This document shows, piece by piece, positions 25,544 through 35,153 of a stretch of 64,000 nucleotides of DNA (positions are counted from its first letter, which is position 1; each line of letters opens with the position of its first letter). Below the pieces are notes generated by a model. That model searched no databases, had not been told where the DNA came from, and saw only the letters and a program-made list of their open reading frames with translations. Made by a program: the position numbers and the translations under genes. The stretch comes from Stenotrophomonas lactitubi (lineage in GTDB: Bacteria > Pseudomonadota > Gammaproteobacteria > Xanthomonadales > Xanthomonadaceae), in assembly GCF_002803515.1 (NCBI RefSeq), contig NZ_PHQX01000001.1:2108001-2172000 (forward strand), written 5' to 3'.

Positions 25544-26062
25544 ATGGCCGTGCCCGCCACCTCCAGCTCCGTGCTGGCGGGGTTCTACCGCGAACACCAC
25601 GGCTGGCTGCTGGGCTGGCTGCGGCGGCGCACCCACAATGCCGAGTGCGCGGCCGACCTGACCCAGGACACCTTCGTACGCCTGCTCAGCCGCCGAGTGG
25701 ACCCTGCCGAGCTGCGCCTGCCACGCGCCTACCTGACCACCATCGCCCACGCGCTGCTGGTCAACCACTGGCAGCGCGCCGATCTGGAGCGGGCCTATCT
25801 GGCGGCACTGGCAGCACAACCGGAGCCGGTGCATCCCTCCGCCGAAGAACGCACCCAGGCGCTGCAACTGCTGCATGCCATCGCCGACATGCTGCAGGGC
25901 CTGCCCGAGCGGCCGCGGCGCGCCTTCCTCATGGCGCGACTCTCCGGCATGGGCTATGCGCAGATCGGCCAGCAGCTGGGCGTCTCCGAACGGATGGTCA
26001 AGAAGTACATGGCGCAGGCCATGCTGCATTGCCTGCAGCTCAGCGGCGACCTCCCGGCATGA
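25544..26062 (+). CDS. fecI: ECF sigma factor, FecI type
   Basis: 172 residues, ATG at 25544; a TTG at 25535 is a less likely start. Region 2 reads FYREHHGWLLGWLRRRTHNAECAADLTQDTFVRLLSR and region 4 reads LQGLPERPRRAFLMARLSGMGYAQIGQQLGVSERMVKKYMAQAM, both typical of iron-responsive ECF sigma factors. It overlaps fecR by an ATGA and lies upstream of a receptor with a signalling domain. It should direct RNA polymerase to that receptor gene when the receptor is occupied. Confidence 0.9.
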   Translation: MAVPATSSSVLAGFYREHHGWLLGWLRRRTHNAECAADLTQDTFVRLLSRRVDPAELRLPRAYLTTIAHALLVNHWQRADLERAYLAALAAQPEPVHPSAEERTQALQLLHAIADMLQGLPERPRRAFLMARLSGMGYAQIGQQLGVSERMVKKYMAQAMLHCLQLSGDLPA

Positions 26063-27006
26063 GCCAAGGTATCGCCTATCCGGCGCTTGAACAGGCCGCC
26101 GAGTGGTTCGCGTTGCGCCAGCAGGGCGCCTGGAGTGGCGACGATCAATGCCGCTGGGAAGCGTGGCTGCGCGAGCATGCCGAACACGCCCGTGCATGGC
26201 AGCGGGTCGAATCCATCTGGACCTCGTTTGCTCCGCTGGCGCCGCATGCAGCCGCGCAGGCCCTGGATGCAGCGGGCCGTCGTCGTCGTCGCGCCCTGCG
26301 CGGCATCGGCAGCGCGTTGGGGCTGGGAGCGCTCTCGCTGCTCGGCCTGCAGGGCCTGCAATCGCAGCGGCAACGACTACCGCTGCGCACCGCGGCAGGA
26401 CATACCGGCGCGTGGACCCTGCGCGACGGCAGCCAGCTGTGGCTCAACGCCGACAGCGAAGTCGTCGTCGATGTCGCCGAAGGCCGTCGTGCCCTGTACC
26501 TGCTGCAGGGCGAACTGCTGCTGCAGACCGGGCATGCGCCGGCCTACGCCCATCTGCCATTGACCGTACACACCGCCGGCGCCCGCCTGCAGCCGATGGG
26601 GACGCGCTTTGCGGTCGGCCGCTGCGGACCGGACAGTCGGCTGGATGTGTTCGAAGGTGCGGTCCGTTGTCTGCCCCTGCTGGGCACGGCGCTGGACGTG
26701 GTTGCCGGTAGCGGGGCGCGCATTGGTGCATTGGGTGCACTGCAGCCCGTGGCTGCCGATCCGTTGCGCGGTGACTGGACCGACGGCCGCCTGCAGGTTA
26801 CCGACACGCCATTGCTGCGGGTGGTCGATGAACTGGCACGCCATCACCGCGGTTACCTGGGCTGCGACCCGCGCGTGGCGGCGCTGAAGGTGACCGCGGT
26901 GCTGCCGCGGCTGGACAGCCTGCAGGCACTGCCGTTGCTGGCGCGCGCCCTGCCGATCCGCATCGAGCAACGCTGGCCCTGGTGGACCGTGCTGCGCCCA
27001 GCCTGA
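26059..27006 (+). CDS. fecR: FecR-type anti-sigma/signal transducer
   Basis: 315 residues. An N-terminal DUF4880-like cytoplasmic domain (AAEWFALRQQGAWSGDDQCRWEAWLREHAEHARAW) is followed by one membrane segment near residues 85-102 (ALRGIGSALGLGALSLLGLQ). Next come the periplasmic FecR domain (AGHTGAWTLRDGSQLWLNADSEVVVD) and a C-terminal STN-like region (DTPLLRVVDELARHHRGYLGCDPRVAALKV). It binds the sigma factor and relays the state of the receptor. Translationally coupled to fecI. Confidence 0.92.
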   Translation: MSQGIAYPALEQAAEWFALRQQGAWSGDDQCRWEAWLREHAEHARAWQRVESIWTSFAPLAPHAAAQALDAAGRRRRRALRGIGSALGLGALSLLGLQGLQSQRQRLPLRTAAGHTGAWTLRDGSQLWLNADSEVVVDVAEGRRALYLLQGELLLQTGHAPAYAHLPLTVHTAGARLQPMGTRFAVGRCGPDSRLDVFEGAVRCLPLLGTALDVVAGSGARIGALGALQPVAADPLRGDWTDGRLQVTDTPLLRVVDELARHHRGYLGCDPRVAALKVTAVLPRLDSLQALPLLARALPIRIEQRWPWWTVLRPA

Positions 27007-27072
27007 TCGCGTGGTTCCCTTTTCTGCCGCTCACCGGGCAGTACAGGAGAACCCATTGCGGAACACCGCCCC

Positions 27073-30033
27073 ATGACGTCCCCCCGCCCCCTTCCCTCCC
27101 CTCGCCCACTGACACTGGCACTGTGCCTGGCCATCACCGTGCCTGCCGTCCTGCCAGCCAGTGCGCATGCACAGAACGCCGCCGCAACAGTCAGCCAGTG
27201 GCGCATCGCTGCCGGTCCGCTCGACCAGGCCCTCACCGCCTTCGGGCAGCAATCTGGCCTCAACGTTGCCGTCGATGCGCGCCTGACCCGTGGCCTGCGC
27301 AGCCCCGGCGTGCAGCGCGCGGAGTCGGTGGATGCGGCACTGTCGCAGCTGCTGGCCGGCACCGGGCTCACCTTCCAGCGCGATGCCGATGGTGTCGTGC
27401 TGCGCCACGCGCCGGCGCGCGACAATGATGGTGCTCGCCAGATAGGCACCCTGCGTGTTGGCGGTGAGGCCAGCGAAGGCGCTTCACCGTGGGGCCTGGC
27501 CGATGCCGATGCGGTCTACCGTGACAGCGGCTCGCGCGTGCATCTGGATCGCCAGCAGCTGGAGCGTTTCCGCGGCCAGTCGATCGGCGATGTACTGGCT
27601 GGTGCGGTCGGCGTGCATACCGGCGATGTGCGCAACGGCGGCGCACTGGACGTCAACATCCGCGGTCTGCAGGGCCAGAACCGGGTGCCGGTGATCATCG
27701 ATGGTGGCCAGCAGGCCATCGATGTCTACCGTGGCTATGCCGGCGTGCAGCAGCGCAGCTACCTGGACCCGGATCTGGTGAGTGCGGTCAGCATCGAGAA
27801 GGGCCCGAGCCTGGCGGCGAACGCGGCCAGTGCCATCGGAGGCGTGGTGTACATGGAAACCCTCACGGCCGACGACATCCTGGACGAGGACCAGCCCTGG
27901 GGCCTGCGCGTGCGCGCCGGCGTGGCCGACAACAGCATCGACCGCACCCACGTGTTCAAGCAGGTGGCACGCGGCAACGACAACCGCAACAGCCTGCGCG
28001 ATCCACGCGACTGGAACGGCAGCGTGGCCTTCGCCCAACGTGGCGAGGACTGGCAGTTCGTGGCTGCCTATGCGCGGCGGCGCCAGGGCAATTACTTCGC
28101 CGGCCGCAACAGTGCAGACCGCTACGACGACCAGCACCTGTCCAGCGGCGGCACCGGCATGACCAGCCAGCCGGTGTCATCGATCTACCACCCCGGCGAT
28201 GAAGTACTGAACACCCACACCGACAACGAGTCGCTACTGCTCAAGTTCGTCTGGACACCCAACCCCGACCAGCGGCTGGAACTGAGCCATCGCTTCTTCG
28301 ATTCCCGCTTCGGTGAAATCATGCCCTCGGCCATCGGCCGCGTCGGCGAGTCCAACGAATGGGTGACCTACGTGGACAAGGCCAACACCATGTTCCAGTT
28401 CGAACCCGGGCGCATGCGCGTCAACGCCACTTCGCTGCGCCACCGCTACCGGCCCGAGGCGCATCCGTGGCTGGACCTGAGCAGCACGCTGTGGTTCACC
28501 ACTGCCACCAGCCGCATGTTCAACAGCAACGTGGCCAATACGCCACTGTTCAAGGACTACCCCGGCGACAGCATGCCCGACACGCTGGGCGAGACCTATG
28601 GCCCTGGCCTGCAGTCGGACGTGAAGAGCCAGCGCTGGGGCGTGGACAGCAGCAACACCACACGCTTCAGCAACAGCCTGGGCGAATGGACGCTGCGCTA
28701 CGGCGCCGCCTTCCAGCATGAGGACACCGCACCGAATTCGCCGGTGCTGCCGGTGGACTTCAACAACAACCGCTACCTGCGCTCGGGCACGCGGCGCGAG
28801 GCCAGCGCCGTCGCTTCGCTGCAGTGGCAGCCGTGGGACTGGCTGTCGTTGACCGCAGGCGGGCGCTTCACCGATTACCGCACGCAGGACCGCAACCGCG
28901 TGGCCTACGTCAGCCAGTCACGCGACCTGCGCTACACGTTCGCGCGGCTGAGCAAGGACGGGCAGCTGCTGCCGGGCTGGTACAAGGAGTGGTATCCGGA
29001 TGCACAGGGCGCCTACACCCTCGAGTCGCTGCGTGCCACGCCGTACGGCGACAGCACCCTGGGGCAGACCTATGACTTCGACGGTTTCCAGCGCGATCCG
29101 CGCGGTGCCAACGGCTTCTACACCAAGAAGATTCCCACCGCCTGGGGTTACCAGCCGGCAATCCGTCGTTCCGGCCATGGCTTTGCGCCCTACGCCGAAG
29201 CCCGCTTCAACCTGGATGCGGACGCCTTCTTCTACGTGAAGTACGCGCAGGGCTGGAAGATGCCCAGCCTGTTCGAATCGACCTTGGGCAACAGCACGTC
29301 GGCACCGATCAACGGCCTGAAGCCGGAGAAGAACCGTTCCTGGGACATTGGTTTCAGCCTGCTCAAGCATGACCTGTGGCGTGACGGTGACCGCCTGGCA
29401 TTCAAGGTCGCCTGGTTCAAGAACGATATCGACAACGCGATCACCCGCCGCTTCGATTCCAGCAACTGGGCGTTCTATGTCGACAACGTCGACAACTACA
29501 CGATCTCCGGCTACGAGCTGCAGTCCGGCTATGACGCCGGCATTGCCTACCTGGACCTGTCGGCCAGCTACTACCAGCGCGCACGCACCTGCGATGCGGC
29601 CACGGCCAAGCGCCTGCGCGAAGATCCCTATGCGAAGTGGAGCAAGCTGGACACCACGCCGGACTGCGTGGACGGCGGTTTCGGTACGTCCTTCGTCAAC
29701 GCGCAGAACCCGCCGAAGTACTCGATCCACAGCACGCTCGGATTCCGCTTGTTCGACCGGCGACTGGATACCGGCATCCGCCGAATCTACAACAGCGGCC
29801 CCACCCACGAGCTGGACAAACCCTGGAACACCACCGGATCGACCGGCCTGCAGAACATCTACCTGCCGACCGCGATCTACGACTTCTATGCACGCTGGCA
29901 GTTCACCCCACGCACGGAAGTGGAACTGGCGGTCAACAACCTGCGCAACACCTACTACATGGACACGCTGGCGATGAGCCTGATGCCCGGGCCGGGACGG
30001 ACCACGCGGCTGAGTTTCACTGCACGCTTCTGA
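27073..30033 (+). CDS. TonB-dependent transducer receptor with STN signalling domain
   Basis: 986 residues. Signal peptide, then an STN domain at about 40-115 (QWRIAAGPLDQALTAFGQQSGLNVAVDARL...VDAALSQLLAGTGLTF). The plug follows (VDLNIRGLQGQ-like DVNIRGLQGQNRVPVIIDGGQQAIDVYRGYAGVQQRSYLDPDLVSAVSIEKGPS). The barrel ends RTTRLSFTARF. The plug layout, with a Tyr-rich DGGQQ loop, resembles heme or hemophore receptors of the HasR group. With FecI and FecR just upstream it completes a surface signalling trio. Heme as ligand is a guess; iron regulation is well supported. Confidence 0.88.
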   Translation: MTSPRPLPSPRPLTLALCLAITVPAVLPASAHAQNAAATVSQWRIAAGPLDQALTAFGQQSGLNVAVDARLTRGLRSPGVQRAESVDAALSQLLAGTGLTFQRDADGVVLRHAPARDNDGARQIGTLRVGGEASEGASPWGLADADAVYRDSGSRVHLDRQQLERFRGQSIGDVLAGAVGVHTGDVRNGGALDVNIRGLQGQNRVPVIIDGGQQAIDVYRGYAGVQQRSYLDPDLVSAVSIEKGPSLAANAASAIGGVVYMETLTADDILDEDQPWGLRVRAGVADNSIDRTHVFKQVARGNDNRNSLRDPRDWNGSVAFAQRGEDWQFVAAYARRRQGNYFAGRNSADRYDDQHLSSGGTGMTSQPVSSIYHPGDEVLNTHTDNESLLLKFVWTPNPDQRLELSHRFFDSRFGEIMPSAIGRVGESNEWVTYVDKANTMFQFEPGRMRVNATSLRHRYRPEAHPWLDLSSTLWFTTATSRMFNSNVANTPLFKDYPGDSMPDTLGETYGPGLQSDVKSQRWGVDSSNTTRFSNSLGEWTLRYGAAFQHEDTAPNSPVLPVDFNNNRYLRSGTRREASAVASLQWQPWDWLSLTAGGRFTDYRTQDRNRVAYVSQSRDLRYTFARLSKDGQLLPGWYKEWYPDAQGAYTLESLRATPYGDSTLGQTYDFDGFQRDPRGANGFYTKKIPTAWGYQPAIRRSGHGFAPYAEARFNLDADAFFYVKYAQGWKMPSLFESTLGNSTSAPINGLKPEKNRSWDIGFSLLKHDLWRDGDRLAFKVAWFKNDIDNAITRRFDSSNWAFYVDNVDNYTISGYELQSGYDAGIAYLDLSASYYQRARTCDAATAKRLREDPYAKWSKLDTTPDCVDGGFGTSFVNAQNPPKYSIHSTLGFRLFDRRLDTGIRRIYNSGPTHELDKPWNTTGSTGLQNIYLPTAIYDFYARWQFTPRTEVELAVNNLRNTYYMDTLAMSLMPGPGRTTRLSFTARF

Positions 30034-30050
30034 GTACAGCAGAAACAGCA

Positions 30051-30078
30051 ACGCCCCAGGGAATCCATCCCCGGGGCG
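30051..30078 (+). terminator. Possible hairpin terminator after the FecA-type receptor
   Basis: CGCCCC and GGGGCG arms with an inner CCGGGG portion just after the stop at 30033. No T-run follows. A SMAG-like palindrome with the stem GTGCCAACC/GGTTGGCAC follows at 30104-30127. Confidence 0.4.
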
Positions 30079-30136
30079 CCTGCATGCGGCGGCTCACGCT
30101 CTGGTAGGTGCCAACCTTGGTTGGCACAGCGACGCG

Positions 30137-30460
30137 CTACTTCGCGGTACTGAGCAGCAGCACCGCCACAGTGACCAGGCCAATGCCGATCCAACCAATC
30201 GGGCGCAGGCGGTTGCCAAACAACAGGCGGCCGCAGGTAGCGGTACCGATCACGCCGATCGCGCCCCACATCGCATAGGCGGTGGCCAGGTCCATGTAGC
30301 GCACGGCCTGGCCCAGCAGGGCGAAGGCGATCCAGACCAGCACGATGGCGCCGACACCCCAGCGCCAGCGACGGAAGCCATCGGACTTGGCCACCATCAT
30401 GTTGGCGGCCACATCGATCAGCGCAGAGCAGATCACGAAAAACAGGGCCATCATGTTCAT
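30137..30460 (-). CDS. mdtI: SMR-family efflux subunit, MdtI-like
   Basis: 107 residues with four membrane helices. The helix-1 region carries the acidic residue seen in this family near the first membrane segment (FVICSALIDVAANMMVAKSDGFRRW). It overlaps the partner gene upstream by an ATGA, indicating equal synthesis. Paired SMR proteins form a heterodimer; the MdtJI type exports spermidine. The substrate here is by analogy only. Confidence 0.8.
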   Translation of the reverse strand: MNMMALFFVICSALIDVAANMMVAKSDGFRRWRWGVGAIVLVWIAFALLGQAVRYMDLATAYAMWGAIGVIGTATCGRLLFGNRLRPIGWIGIGLVTVAVLLLSTAK

Positions 30461-30813
30461 CAGTGCGCCTCCCCGAGAGTGACACAGACGATGCCGACCA
30501 CCGCCAGCACCAGACCGGCCAGCTGCTGCAGCGACAGGCTCTCACCGAACACGCTGATGCCGACCACGGTCAGCAGGGTCAGGCCGAGACCTTCCCACAC
30601 CGCATAGGCCACGCCGACGGCGATGCGGCGTACCGACAACGCCAGGAAGTAATAGGACAGCGCAAGTGCGCCAGCCATGATCAGGTAGCCGGTCCAGCCG
30701 CCATCGCGGGCGGCATGGGCCATGAAGGACGTGCCGACCACTTCGGCGACGATCGCCACGGTCAGGCAGGCCCAGGCGACGAAGGCGCCACGGGCGGGAA
30801 CAGTACGGGACAT
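30460..30813 (-). CDS. mdtJ: SMR-family efflux subunit, MdtJ-like
   Basis: 117 residues, ATG at 30813, four membrane helices. The helix-1 glutamate is in AWACLTVAIVAEVVGTSFM, the proton and substrate site of EmrE-like proteins. A VAYAVWEGLGLTLLTVVG segment is the dimer-forming helix 3 signature. It partners the downstream mdtI-like gene. It is divergent from a LysR regulator, which may control it. Confidence 0.82.
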   Translation of the reverse strand: MSRTVPARGAFVAWACLTVAIVAEVVGTSFMAHAARDGGWTGYLIMAGALALSYYFLALSVRRIAVGVAYAVWEGLGLTLLTVVGISVFGESLSLQQLAGLVLAVVGIVCVTLGEAH

Positions 30814-30855
30814 GTGAAGCTCCTTGCGGGACGGGGACCGCGCCCCCGTCTTCAA

Positions 30856-30877
30856 TAGATCCACGCCGTGCGTGGAT
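30856..30877. repeat. SMAG-type ATCCACGC palindrome upstream of the LysR gene
   Basis: TAGATCCACGCCGTGCGTGGAT between the divergent mdtJ-like and LysR genes. The same stem sequence recurs at 31843-31938 and 36917-36985, so these are copies of one unit. Confidence 0.7.
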
Positions 30878-30974
30878 GATCCGGAACGCCCCGCAGACAG
30901 GGGCGACGGCGGCCAGTATCATCGCCTTTTACGGTGGTATCAAAATGGATTCCATCGACAGGAGCGATGGATCA

Positions 30975-31826
30975 ATGCCCTATTCCCCTGAATCCCTGCA
31001 GGCCTTCGTCGAGGCCGCCGCGCTGGGCTCGTTCTCGGCGGCCGCGCGCCGGCTGCGCAAGACCCAGTCCACGGTCAGTACCGCCATCGCCCACCTGGAA
31101 GCCGACCTGGGCATGGTCCTGTTCGATCGCAGCGGCCGCTATCCACAGCTGACCGACGCCGGCCGGCAGGTGCTGGGCCACGCGCAGGAAATCCTTGCCG
31201 CCGACGCGCGGCTGCAGCAGCTGAGCGTACGTCTGGCCGCACCCGTGGAGCCACGCCTGACCGTGGTGTTCTCCGATGTCTACCAGCTCGATCCGGCGCA
31301 ACGTGTGCTGCAGCGGTTTGCCGAAGCGTTTCCCGAGATCGAACTGGAATGGCTGGATGCCGAAGGGCGGGACGTACTGGAACTGGTGGATGCTGGCCGC
31401 GCCGGGCTGGGACTGCTGCCGCGGCAGGCGCAGTACCCCGATGCGCTGGTGGCCCAGCCCCTGGCCCACCACAGCGAACTGGCGGTGTATGTGGCCAGCG
31501 ATCATCCGCTGGCGCAGGCCGGCGTGCGCGCGGCCGCGCAACTGGCCCGGCACCGGCAGGTGCGGCTGAGCGCGCTGGTCGACCACGCGCCGCCGATCAG
31601 CGGGCCGGCATGGACTGCGTCGGACTATCTGATGGTGATGGAGATGGCCGAGGACGGCATCGGCTGGGCCGAGCTGCCGCGTGCGCTGGTGCAGCGCTAC
31701 GACCGTGGCCGCCTGCTGGAGCTGCGCGTGCCTGGCTGGCCGCGCCGCATCCACAGTGACCTGGTGTGGCGGCGCGATACGCCGCCGGGGCCGGCGGCAT
31801 TGTGGTGGGCCGAGGCGCTGGGGTGA
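30975..31826 (+). CDS. LysR-family transcriptional regulator
   Basis: 283 residues from the ATG at 30975, chosen because AGGAG lies about 10 bases upstream; an ATG at 30945 lacks such a site. The winged helix reads SLQAFVEAAALGSFSAAARRLRKTQSTVSTAIAHLEADLGMVLFDRSGRYPQLTDAGRQVL. The effector domain ends near WWAEALG. It is divergent from the SMR pair, the most likely target. The inducer is unknown. Confidence 0.88.
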   Translation: MPYSPESLQAFVEAAALGSFSAAARRLRKTQSTVSTAIAHLEADLGMVLFDRSGRYPQLTDAGRQVLGHAQEILAADARLQQLSVRLAAPVEPRLTVVFSDVYQLDPAQRVLQRFAEAFPEIELEWLDAEGRDVLELVDAGRAGLGLLPRQAQYPDALVAQPLAHHSELAVYVASDHPLAQAGVRAAAQLARHRQVRLSALVDHAPPISGPAWTASDYLMVMEMAEDGIGWAELPRALVQRYDRGRLLELRVPGWPRRIHSDLVWRRDTPPGPAALWWAEALG

Positions 31827-31842
31827 TGCATCAACGGGACCC

Positions 31843-31938
31843 CATCCACGCATGGCGTGGATCTACTGCACGCTGAATTGCCGCATCCACGCATGGCGTG
31901 GATCTACACGCTGAAGTAGATCCACGCCATGCGTGGAT
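31843..31938. repeat. Triplet of SMAG-type ATCCACGC palindromes
   Basis: Two direct copies of ATCCACGCATGGCGTGGATC ending CTAC (31843-31865, 31884-31906) and one inverted copy starting GTAG (31916-31938). They fill the gap between the convergent LysR and carboxypeptidase genes. Confidence 0.8.
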
Positions 31939-31956
31939 GCACAGGATGTCAGCAGA

Positions 31957-32877
31957 TCACGGGTTGGCGAGCGCGTAATCCAGCGCCGAGCACACCGCCG
32001 CCACCTGCGCGTCGTTGCACTGCTGCGGCGTCGCCCGCGGGCTGTCCGGGTAGACCTCGGTGGTGGTGGTGTACTTTGCACCGGTGATGCCGGCGCACAG
32101 GCCCAGCGGCACCAGCGCGTACTCGATCACGCCATGCGCGACCACCGGCGAACCGATGATCTCGCCCTTGTCGTCGGCCGGTGCGATATGGGTGACCTTC
32201 TCCACTTCGGCGACCACCGCCTGCTGGAACGCCGGCTGCGGATTCTCGCTGTCGTCCACAAGGTAGAAGCCATCGGGAATCAGGCCCGGTTCGAACGGCT
32301 TGCCGTCGCGCGCGGCAAGTGCGGGACGGAACTCGCTCTCGTCGCTGTCGGTGGTCTCGTGCAGGTCGATGTGCAGCACGAACTGGCCCTTCAACGGTGC
32401 GATCAGTTCGATCAGCGCCGTCGATTCGCGGGCCGGGCCGTCAGCGCGGAAGTTGCGGTTCGGGTCGATCGCATCGAAGTTCCAACGGTTGATGCGCTCG
32501 AAGCCCCACGGATTCACGCACGGCGCGACCAGCAGGTTGGCCTTGCCGGCATAGCTGGCGGCATGCTCTTCGAGGAATTCCAGCGCGCCCAGCACGCCAC
32601 TGGTCTCATAGCCGTGCACACCGCCGGTCACCAGCGCGGCCGGCAATGCCGGGTTCCAGTCGCGGCTGCGCAGGGCGAACAGGGTGTAGGTCTCGCCTGC
32701 ATAGTCGAGCTGGCCGTAAGCCACCTTGTCGAAGCGCTCGGCCAGTGCATCGATGCGCGGCAGCACTTCCTCGTCGTAACGGCGCAGGCGCTGCTGGCGC
32801 GCACGCCACTGCTCCCGTTCCGCCACGCCCCACGGCTGGCCAGGGATACCGACGGGGTAGAAAGCAGCAGTGGACAT
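31957..32877 (-). CDS. M14-family zinc metallocarboxypeptidase
   Basis: 306 residues, ATG at 32877. Zinc ligands are seen in GVHGYETSG (H-x-x-E) and HIDLHETTDS, with the substrate-binding NPWGFERINRW and DPNRNF segments between. TTTTEVYPD probably holds the catalytic glutamate. There is no signal peptide, so it is probably cytoplasmic, processing peptides or an amide-linked substrate. The layout matches succinylglutamate desuccinylase-like M14 proteins rather than secreted digestive ones. Confidence 0.85.
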   Translation of the reverse strand: MSTAAFYPVGIPGQPWGVAEREQWRARQQRLRRYDEEVLPRIDALAERFDKVAYGQLDYAGETYTLFALRSRDWNPALPAALVTGGVHGYETSGVLGALEFLEEHAASYAGKANLLVAPCVNPWGFERINRWNFDAIDPNRNFRADGPARESTALIELIAPLKGQFVLHIDLHETTDSDESEFRPALAARDGKPFEPGLIPDGFYLVDDSENPQPAFQQAVVAEVEKVTHIAPADDKGEIIGSPVVAHGVIEYALVPLGLCAGITGAKYTTTTEVYPDSPRATPQQCNDAQVAAVCSALDYALANP

Positions 32878-32965
32878 GGCAGATCTCAGCGGGTCAGGAG
32901 GCAATTGAACACTTTACCACCGGGCCAAAGTGCTGAACCGCGCGCCGATTCCAATGGCGAATGGA

Positions 32966-32985
32966 ATCAGCAATAATTCTCATTT
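32966..32985. promoter_or_regulatory. Fur-like site upstream of the TonB receptor at 33009
   Basis: Read on the minus strand it is AATGAGAATTATT followed by GCTGATT. The first thirteen bases match the common Fur form AATGAGAATTATTCTCATT; the second half is poor. The position, 24 bp before the start codon, fits an iron-repressed promoter. Moderate support. Confidence 0.45.
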
Positions 32986-33008
32986 ACGCCCTTCCACTGC
33001 CCGCAACG

Positions 33009-35090
33009 ATGCCCATCCCTGCCCTGCAACCGGCCCGCCTGCCCCTGGCCGCCGCCCTCGCCCTGTGCCTGATCCCGGCTGCCAGCGCCTTCGCGCAGGA
33101 CAGCGCCACCACGCTCGACAGCATCCAGGTATCGGGCAGCTGGCTGGGCACCGGCCTGCACGACAGCGTCAAAAGCTTCGCCGGCGCACGCACCGTGGTT
33201 GACCGCCAGCGCATCGAGGCCAGCGGCGCCGCCAGCCTGGGCGATGCCATGCGCCGCATTCCCGGCGTGCAGGTCACCGACAACTCCGGCACCGCCGGCA
33301 GCTCGGTGTCACTCAACATCGGCGTGCGTGGCCTGACCGGTCGCTACTCGCCGCGCTCGACCGTCCTGCTGGACGGCGTGCCGCTGGCGGTTGCGCCGTA
33401 CGGCCAGCCGCAGCTGTCGTTCGCCCCGGCCAGCCTGGCCAACATCGAGTCGATCGACGTGGTGCGTGGCGGCGGTGCGGTGCGCTACGGGCCGCAGAAT
33501 GTCGGCGGCATCATCAACTTCAGCACCCGTGCGATTCCGACCGTGGCCGGCCTGCACGGCGAGGCCGGCGTGCGCTACAGCGCCTACGACCACGGCGGCG
33601 GCGACAGCACCCAGTACAACGCGTTCCTCGGCGGCACCGCCGACAACGGCCTGGGCATGGCCCTGCTGTATTCCGGGCAGGACGGCCGCGGCTGGCGCCA
33701 GGGCAGCGATGACCGTTTCGACGACCTGGCACTGAAGTTCGCCTATGCCATCGATGCGCAACAGGAACTGCGCGCCAAACTCTCGTACTACGACGTGCGC
33801 TCGCTGACTCCCGGTGGCCTGACCCGCGCACAGTACGAGACCGATCCGTTCCAGAACACCCGGCCGACCGACTTCTGGAAGGGCCATCGCACCGGCATCG
33901 ACCTGGGCTACACCAACACGCTGTCGGAGAACAGCGAGTTCGAGGTGCTGGCGTATTACAACGAAAGCAACCGCGCCAGCTCGCTGATCAATGCCGCCAA
34001 CACGCAGATCACCGTGCAGCCGCGCGACTACCGCGTGCTCGGCATCGAACCGCGCTACACCCAGCGCCTGCACTGGGGCAGCAGCGTGCACGACATCACC
34101 GCCGGCTACCGCTTCCTGCGCGAGCGCGGCAATGACCGCAGCTACACCGTGACCCGCCGTACCGGTGCGGCCGGCGCGACCACCCGCTTCGACAACGCCA
34201 CCGATGCGCACTCGTTCTACGTCGATAACCGCATCGCCATCGGCCAGTGGCGGATCACGCCCGGCGTGCGCATGGAGTGGATCGACATGGACCGCCAGCA
34301 GGCCGGTGGCGGCGCGACCTTCAGCAGCCGCAACGACAAGGCACTGCCCTCGCTCAACGTGGCCTACCTGCTGACCCCGCAGCTGACCGTGTTCGGCAAC
34401 TACACCACCTCGTTCGGGCCGGTGCAGAACATCCAGCTCAACTCGCAGAGCGCGACCAATCCGCTGAACCCGGAAATCGCCAGGACCACCGAGCTGGGTG
34501 CGCGCTGGCAGGATGGCGCGCTGCGTGCGGAAGTGACCGTATTCAAGATGCGCTTCGACAACCAGATCCTGCAGATTCCGGGCATCACCCCGCCCACGTT
34601 CCAGAACATCGGCGCCACCGACCACAAGGGTGTGGAAAGCGCGATCGAATACCGCTTCGCCGAGAGCAGCGCGCTGGCCGGGCTGGAGCTGTACGCGAAC
34701 TACACCTGGACCAAGGCCATCCAGCAGTCCGGCGACAATCGTGGCCTGGATGTGCCGTTCTATTCGCGCGATACCGACAGCATCGGCGCCCGTTATGCGC
34801 TGGCCGGCTGGACCTTCAACGTGTCCAGCACCCACCAGAGCGGCCAGTTCTCCGATGCCGCCAACACCTGGAACGAAACCGCCGATGCCCGCGTGGGCCG
34901 TGTGCCGGGCGTACGCCTGTGGAACGCGCAGGCGGCCTGGCAGCTGCCTTGGCTGGCCGACAGCGAGATTGCGGTGGGCGTGAACAACCTGGCCGACAAG
35001 CGCTGGTACACCCGCAACGTGGATGGCAACGCCGGCCGTATGGTGGCCGCACCGCGCACGCTCTACGTGCAGGGCCGCTACCGCTTCTGA
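33009..35090 (+). CDS. TonB-dependent receptor, FecA-like without signalling domain
   Basis: 693 residues, ATG at 33009. Signal peptide (LPLAAALALCLIPAASAFAQ). The plug includes LDSIQVSGSWLGTGL, ASLGDAMRRIPGVQV, TVLLDGVPLAVAPYGQPQLSFAPASLANIESIDVVRGGGAVRYGPQNVGGIINF. The barrel ends TLYVQGRYRF. The GQPQLSF plug loop is shared with ferric dicitrate or siderophore receptors. There is no STN domain, so it imports without sigma signalling. A partial Fur site lies just upstream. Confidence 0.88.
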   Translation: MPIPALQPARLPLAAALALCLIPAASAFAQDSATTLDSIQVSGSWLGTGLHDSVKSFAGARTVVDRQRIEASGAASLGDAMRRIPGVQVTDNSGTAGSSVSLNIGVRGLTGRYSPRSTVLLDGVPLAVAPYGQPQLSFAPASLANIESIDVVRGGGAVRYGPQNVGGIINFSTRAIPTVAGLHGEAGVRYSAYDHGGGDSTQYNAFLGGTADNGLGMALLYSGQDGRGWRQGSDDRFDDLALKFAYAIDAQQELRAKLSYYDVRSLTPGGLTRAQYETDPFQNTRPTDFWKGHRTGIDLGYTNTLSENSEFEVLAYYNESNRASSLINAANTQITVQPRDYRVLGIEPRYTQRLHWGSSVHDITAGYRFLRERGNDRSYTVTRRTGAAGATTRFDNATDAHSFYVDNRIAIGQWRITPGVRMEWIDMDRQQAGGGATFSSRNDKALPSLNVAYLLTPQLTVFGNYTTSFGPVQNIQLNSQSATNPLNPEIARTTELGARWQDGALRAEVTVFKMRFDNQILQIPGITPPTFQNIGATDHKGVESAIEYRFAESSALAGLELYANYTWTKAIQQSGDNRGLDVPFYSRDTDSIGARYALAGWTFNVSSTHQSGQFSDAANTWNETADARVGRVPGVRLWNAQAAWQLPWLADSEIAVGVNNLADKRWYTRNVDGNAGRMVAAPRTLYVQGRYRF

Positions 35091-35153
35091 GTGCGGTAAC
35101 CGCCTGATGCGGTGACGGTGGCGCTCACGGTGGCGGCGTATCATGCCGCCACC

